From assembly GCF_003590095.1 (NCBI RefSeq), contig NC_039483.1, forward strand, positions 3,472,001-3,536,000: DNA of 64,000 nucleotides. The letters run 5' to 3'. The position numbers were made by a program, and so were the translations under genes. The notes under the pieces were generated by a model. That model was given only the letters and a program-made list of their open reading frames with translations, was not told the origin of the DNA and made no database searches. Below, piece by piece: positions 58,406 through 64,000 of this stretch. Position 1 is the first letter of the stretch; the number at the start of each line of letters is the position of its first letter. Source of the DNA: Trichoplusia ni (lineage: Eukaryota > Arthropoda > Insecta > Lepidoptera > Noctuidae).

Positions 58406-60231
58406 TACCTACATAGAATTGGTATTCAGGACTGTTTGTAATTTTGACTTTAGTCTGCTTAGTAAACAGAACTATTTTAGACGAACACTATTATTGGAAG
58501 TACATATGTATGCCTAAAACATTTTACTTAGGTTCCATCTAAAATAGGCCTGTATCTACTCTTGCCGCTAACGCTGACGAATCGTTGACGAGTCATTATC
58601 TCGTCATTTGTCGAAAAGTAAGTGAAGTTGAAGTTTTCAATTCGCTTTACCATCTAATGCGATGACATCTAGTTTAAAAACCAATGCCTAACCCATTTTT
58701 TTTCTAATCCTTTATTATTTAATCTTAACATCCGCTCTTTGGCATTTTATAACAAAACTTATTAAACCAAGTTCACGCCTCTCCTTTGACACCAAACCCA
58801 GTTTACCATATAAACGAAAAGATCCGCCAAATATATGTAAAAGAAAATATTAGCACTCGATGGCTCTCGTAAAAAACCGTAGATATCGGATTTATTCCTT
58901 TTCTTCATCTTTTTGTGAAAAGATATCGTTATGAGGGTAGTTCGCAATAAGCGTTCCTTTGAGAAGTCTAATCTTTTATTGCCAGATCGAATAGTTGATA
59001 TAAGAGTGGTTTCCCAAGGCCTTATCTGTCAGTAGGGGGGTTTTCCGTTATGTTATAGTAATAGTTTATTTATTGGGTTTAACACCCGTGAATTGTGAGA
59101 AATTACATGACTTAAATGACCTTTATGCGAGCTTTTGGGTATTGGACGCCAGAAGGTATTTTATTTATTTAAACCATTGAATGAAATCACTTATCTGCAT
59201 ATTGACTCCTGAAGCTCGTTTTATTCCAAATCCAGCAAAGGAAGAACTCCGCCATTATTTACGTAAAATGAATACAAAAAATTGTCTAGAGTAGTAGTAG
59301 TTAGTTTAGAATTTTCTTCTCAAGGTAGCCTCTTGGGATATTTCGTCTTTGGCCGGCTTAAAAAAAATGACATGTAAACAATTTTATTTCATTTTTTATT
59401 TGAATTTCGGTTCTCAATTTGTTCCTAAAATTACTGCATTAAACTTATATCGAGTACCTAGTCGTTATCAGGCATCGAGCGTAGTTCTAACTCTACGTAG
59501 TACTGGCACTGCATGAATTAGCACCATTCGGGTTCTAGAGCAATAACTCGATCTCGACTTGATTTTCCATAGAAATAGATTCCGTCGGAAGTAAGTCTAC
59601 TGATTCTAATGAATACCTATTCTGCTGGCAGCCTAGTGATAGGCCCGCACTGACTTTCAACTTTACATCTGAGCCGCTTAAATAGTCTGTATACCACGTC
59701 TTGTTGAATTCGTTGACATTTAATTTTACTTTAAAAACATCTGAAATAAGTTTGTTAGTAAAAAGGAAAAACAGTAGGTACTTTTGTGGATCAATATTTG
59801 AGTGTAGGAGAGCTTTATAGAAAGGTTGTGTTTTATGAAAAAAGTTACAAACTATTCCCTGCAGTTTAGACTCAGTGGATTTTGAAAAATCTCCACTTGT
59901 CAGTCACCATTTTTTTTTTCACAAAAATTTCGTTTGATCGAAGCCTGCGACACGGCAGACAAACAATTCAATTGAATTACATCAGTATGGATTAGACTAA
60001 CGTATTAAGATTTGACATGTACATCTATTACTAATGTAAAGACTTTGCCTATTAATTGAAAACCAGTCTAGAAACGAAAGTGAAACGAACAGGCTATCAA
60101 ATTTAAAACTGCTTTCAAGAATACAAATAAATTCGATTATTTCATAAAGATTTTCTCCTGAAGAAAGGGGCTTTTTAACTCGGTGATTGATGATCGATTT
60201 TAGAAAGCCTTCTTGTAATTGCTTTACTTTT

Positions 60232-60425
60232 TAGAGTTCCGTAACCGAAGGTCGTAACCCTGTTGCTACGGCTCCGTTGACTGTCCATCTGTCTGTCAGC
60301 TGTCTGTCCCTGTACAAAAATGGTAATACGGAACCCTGAACTGTCGAGCAGTTCGTGTGTCCATCGGTACGTTCGTTCGCCTGTAGGTTTGACTGTCTCT
60401 CCGTCTGTCATGGACCGTGGTAGCT
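60232..60425 (+). repeat. GGTTCCGT-type interspersed repeat, duplicated
   Basis: GAGTTCCGTAACCGAAGGTC begins one unit and ATACGGAACCCTGAACTGTC appears to begin a second, each followed by CTGTCTGT-type runs. It ends in GTCATGGACCGTGGTAGCTA. Confidence 0.6.
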
Positions 60426-61251
60426 AAACTAGAAAAATAAATATCAAAGCAAAGCTCGTGATTTAGTCAAAAATTTGATCGATAACAATGGTTTTTTTCA
60501 AATTTGTTTTTATTCCGCCTAAATAGGCGATCGTTCCATACAAATGTATGGAACCATCAGTGACGCGAGAGCGACTCGCTCTTGACAGGTTTTTATAACG
60601 TTTATGTCACCTTTCAGGGGTTAAATATTGTAAGACGGATTACTTTGGGTGAGGGTGACGCCTTTATAATAAAGACCGGAGCCACTTAGCAACCTGTTCT
60701 AAATATTTGAGTGGTACTTAAAATGTAGAATTTATGGTTAAGTATAGAGGAAAACGATGTTAGTTGTTCTAGAAAAGCAATTTATTGCAAATCTTTTTGT
60801 AACTGAATTGCTTTGATAATAGTAAGTGATAAGTACAATATACGAAACGACCCTAAAGATTCCGTAGAAGTACCCTAAAAAGACAACCTTCAGAAGAAAT
60901 GGGTCACCCATCAAGTTTGTAATTGTATCATCCGTTGCTTAACCTCGATTTAGATTTTAAATTTTCCATACCCGGTAAAAACAGATCCCTTTACTTTTCA
61001 CTAGAAGAATTTTAAGTTTGATAAAAAGGAAAATATTCCCGAGATTTTCGAGTAGGTACATTCGTCATGTCTACCCCGCCGGATTTGTGTGTACGTCACA
61101 AGCCTTGCAAATCTCTACGATCCATCTTCTGGGTTCAATGCAAATTTTCAGGCATATTTCTAAACATACTTGAGGCGCGCCGCAGTTGAAGTTCAGCTGA
61201 ATCTTCACAGCTGTGAAGTGAAGTGAGTCATGTACCAACTGAGTTTATTTT

Positions 61252-61436
61252 CCCACGTTTTTATAAACTCTCTTTCTTGTTTGTTTGTTTGTCGTTCCGG
61301 TTGAATTTTTGCAACTCAATTTTGAGGCACTTCTCGATAAGCTAGCAGGCTGAAATTTTCAGGGTAGCTTCAAACCCGATGACTATGCAATTTACAACCA
61401 TAAAAATGGTCAAAAATTGACATTTAAAAACGTGGG
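61252..61436 (+). mobile_element. Small TIR element, CCCACGTTTTTA ... TAAAAACGTGGG
   Basis: 185 bp bounded by a perfect 12-bp inverted repeat. The interior has TCTTTCTTGTTTGTTTG, GGGTAGCTTCAAACCCGATG and ACTATGCAATTTACAACC. Two further partial copies lie at 43284 and 50619. No clear target duplication was seen. Non-coding. Confidence 0.65.
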
Positions 61437-61488
61437 TATTTCGATTTTTAATCTATCAGTTATTTATTCATAAAGTGAAATATTATAA

Positions 61489-61760
61489 TCTATACTTCTA
61501 TATACTAATATATAAAGCTGAAGAGTTTGTTTGTTTGTTTGTTTGAACGCGCTAATCTCAGGAAGTACTGGTCCAAATTGAAAAATTCTTTTTGTGTTGA
61601 ATAGACCATTCATCGAGGAAGGCTTTAGGCTATAAACCATCACGCTACGACTAATAGGAGCTAAGATACAATGGAAAATGTGAAAATAAACCGGGCAGGT
61701 ACACCTAAATCATAACTTTTATCTTCTACCCACGGGGACGAAGTCGCGGGCAACAGCTAG
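61489..61760 (+). mobile_element. Short non-autonomous Helitron, complete ends
   Basis: A|TCTATACTTCTATATACTAA start, (GTTT)n, CAGGAAGTACTGGTCCAAAT, CGGGCAACAGCTAG|T end. It lies 52 bases downstream of the small TIR element. Confidence 0.75.
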
Positions 61761-64000
61761 TAAGATTATATTTAGATATTATAATATTACAAAGTGAAGG
61801 CACTACCAGATACAATATTAGGTGAACAAATAAAAAGGGTTAGCATTTTTTTCTCTCCGTCAAGAAGTTTAATTAAAATTCTTTCAGTAGCTTTTGCGTA
61901 AATTGGTTACAACTATCATTTCCTCATAATCCATACGTTTGCAATATTCGTAGGATTTAAGACAGATGTTCTACTATTGCAGATGTGGGAGTGTTTTGTA
62001 TATTCAATTCATGAATTCATCATTTTGCTTCTAACTACAATAGTTTTACTTACTTAAAAATATAATGGTAGGTTCGGACACCAAGGTATGCCTAGTGCTT
62101 TAAGATAACCATTCCCAATTCTGATCAATAAACCAGCGAAGACAATCAAAGTTATCCTTTTAAGGTTAAAAACTTCAGATTGTCCTGAAACGATTGCGTT
62201 ATCCGCAAAGTAAAGTTACATTACTAAGGGGACGCGGTTCCCACTTGTTGTAACTCAATTGGCCTTTTTATGGACAGATCCCTCAAGGGTATTCCGTACT
62301 TAAATGTTTTAAAAGATATTGGATTCTGGGTATTTATAAATTGGCTGAAAATATCCGAAGGACAGGAAGTTGGATTTTTATTAAAGTTTCCGATATAGAT
62401 TCTGTTTTTGGGTTGTTTACACGTGCGGTGAAAACCGTTGTGGTTATGTCCTTAAAAGCATTTATGTTTGGTAATTTGTGAGGGGAAATGGGCAAACAAT
62501 TTGGTGTCAAAAAAAAACAATTGATTAAGAATATTTTCTGTCACCGATATTCAGTACTTTGCTGATGTTCTGTTTAATGTAAAATAATAGATTTTACATT
62601 AAACTTTGTAGTAGACCAAAAAAGTCGGTATACTAATAGATATAATATAGTTAGTTATATCATAACTAAGGTTTTTTCCCTGCCTCGATAAAATTTGATG
62701 TCTGAATAACGTAGGTTTCAATTAATTGACCGATTACTTGTTTTCAATCTCTCCCAACAATCTGAGGTTATTTTTAGTCCTACATAATTCATTCAGCAAT
62801 ATTCAAATAAAATTCTTCCTATCATACAGACACAATTTCCTTAAAACCACCCAAATAAGCAAAAAAACAGGAAAAGTCAAACAAAAACCAAAACAACGTG
62901 ACAATGGCTCCATTATTTTTATCACAAAAGCAGTCTGATAAGACAATTCTAAAAGCAAAGGTTATCATCAGTCCATAATGATGGAATCTTTGGGCCCTTA
63001 TAAAAGATCGGGCCCCATTGTGCTATAGATAGAATTTGCACATAACGAACCCTTAAAAAAGAAAATAAAGATAGGTATTTAATGGGACTCCAAAAAAACA
63101 AAAAAAATATTTTAAATAAAATAATAATAGTCAAAAAAAATATTCAGTATTTTATGTCTGGTCCCGAAAAAAAAATAAGCAAATCCTGTTTACCTCTTTT
63201 TCAAGGGTTCAAATTTATTACACCATGCCCTAGGAAACTGTAAAACACTACTGACTTTCATAAATGCAAGGTTAATGTAATTTTTCAATGGCCTGGAGAA
63301 AGTCAATAAAAGCTTGTAAAATATACGTGTGAAGTGTAATCTAGAGCATAATGACGTAATAATATGGTTGATATTCGAATGAATCTCGAGTTTTCATTGC
63401 GGTCGAATGCGGAAAGGCAACAAAATATTTGATTGACAACATTCAGGACGCTTTTCCATGGCTTGAGATAAATTTTATTTTATTCGAAGGCCTGGGGGTA
63501 TATCTAGAATCCTGATATCTCCAGCTATGATATTTCTCAGACTTTGAAATGTAGATTCGATTTATGAGATGCATATTTGCTATATGTCTTGGTATCAAAG
63601 GACTTTGCTTCGAAGTTGAATAGTGCCAGGGTAGCTGATATAATATGTAGGTGATGTTTAAGTAAATTTAACTTTTTCAAAGTGATTTCAATAAGCAAAT
63701 TGGAGGCAGAAGAAAGAGAATAGCAGAATAATATAATAAAAAACCGGTAAAGTCCTAGTCAGAAGCGCAAAACAGATTGAAAAAGAAAACACAAAACTGT
63801 GGGTTATGCATGTTGGGCTATAGAAAAAAAAACTGTTTTATAACTTATATTTCATATTGTAGCGGCATCAAAATTACTTATTCCATGAGAATTTTAATTG
63901 TCTAGATACTATGGCCAAGGAACTTCAAAAACAAATACTTTATTCAGATCAAAAGTGAGGTTACAGAAATACTATTGATGATTTTTCCAATTGACTGCAT

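Larger units (their letters stand above)
57275..64000 (+). other. Intron 3' of the GPCR exon (incomplete)
   Basis: Begins with GTAAGT. No exon encoding a TM3 segment or a DRY-type motif was found up to the window end, so this intron exceeds 6.7 kb. It contains two short Helitrons, one small TIR element and one GGTTCCGT-type repeat. The rest (57.3-58.1, 58.4-60.2, 60.4-61.2 and 61.8-64.0 kb) is AT-rich with nothing identifiable. Confidence 0.7.

Noticed and set aside
57275..64000. Searched for a TM3 exon with a DRY-type motif
   Set aside because: No acceptor followed by a phase-matching, receptor-like frame was found; the exon must be outside the window.

Overview
The window reads as AT-rich, non-coding DNA from a moth genome (Lepidoptera, most probably a noctuoid). 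The evidence is the repeat content: many copies of the short A|TC...CTAG|T Helitron family typical of Lepidoptera, tRNA-derived SINEs, the abundant 'GGTTCCGTA...CTGTCTGTC' interspersed repeat, an RTE-type LINE tail with a (TGA)n end, and Tc1/mariner/pogo-type DNA transposons. Species and repeat-family names are inferences from memory of such genomes; no database search was possible.

Only one convincing host coding exon is visible, at 56821-57274 on the plus strand. It encodes the extracellular N-terminus, TM1, the first intracellular loop and TM2 of a rhodopsin-class biogenic-amine GPCR, closest by eye to the octopamine/tyramine (alpha2-adrenergic-like) receptors. The exon has a textbook acceptor (branch site CTAAC, pyrimidine tract, CAG) and a strong donor (GTAAGT). 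TM3-TM7 are not in the window, so the next intron is longer than 6.7 kb. An in-frame 13-codon upstream ORF ends in TAG directly against the main ATG. A CpG-rich patch with overlapping TCAGT initiator-like motifs at about 5.06-5.10 kb, followed by an AG|GTGAGT donor at 5338, is a speculative promoter and first exon. If correct, the first intron is about 51.5 kb.

From left to right: 0-5 kb holds a 5'-truncated SINE with target duplications, a short palindromic repeat, a Helitron and a 384-bp TIR element. 5-14 kb holds the candidate promoter and several Helitrons. 14.1-15.4 kb is a decayed pogo-like transposon. 17-37 kb is a mosaic of Helitrons, SINEs and lepidopteran interspersed repeats. 37.7-39.2 kb is a 1.5-kb TIR transposon carrying a DUF4817-like fragment. 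40-56 kb holds further Helitrons, SINEs with unusual hairpins, a precisely bounded RTE insertion and a second copy of the TIR element. 56.8-57.3 kb is the receptor exon, and 57.3-64 kb is intron with two more Helitrons and a small TIR element.

No bacterial-type operon, CRISPR array, rRNA gene, functional tRNA gene or new multi-gene system was seen. The most notable signals are the uORF abutting the receptor start codon, a dispersed palindromic repeat of about 56 bp with at least seven copies, a SINE-like foldback with a B box in its loop, and three TIR elements that share TATA-flanked ends.
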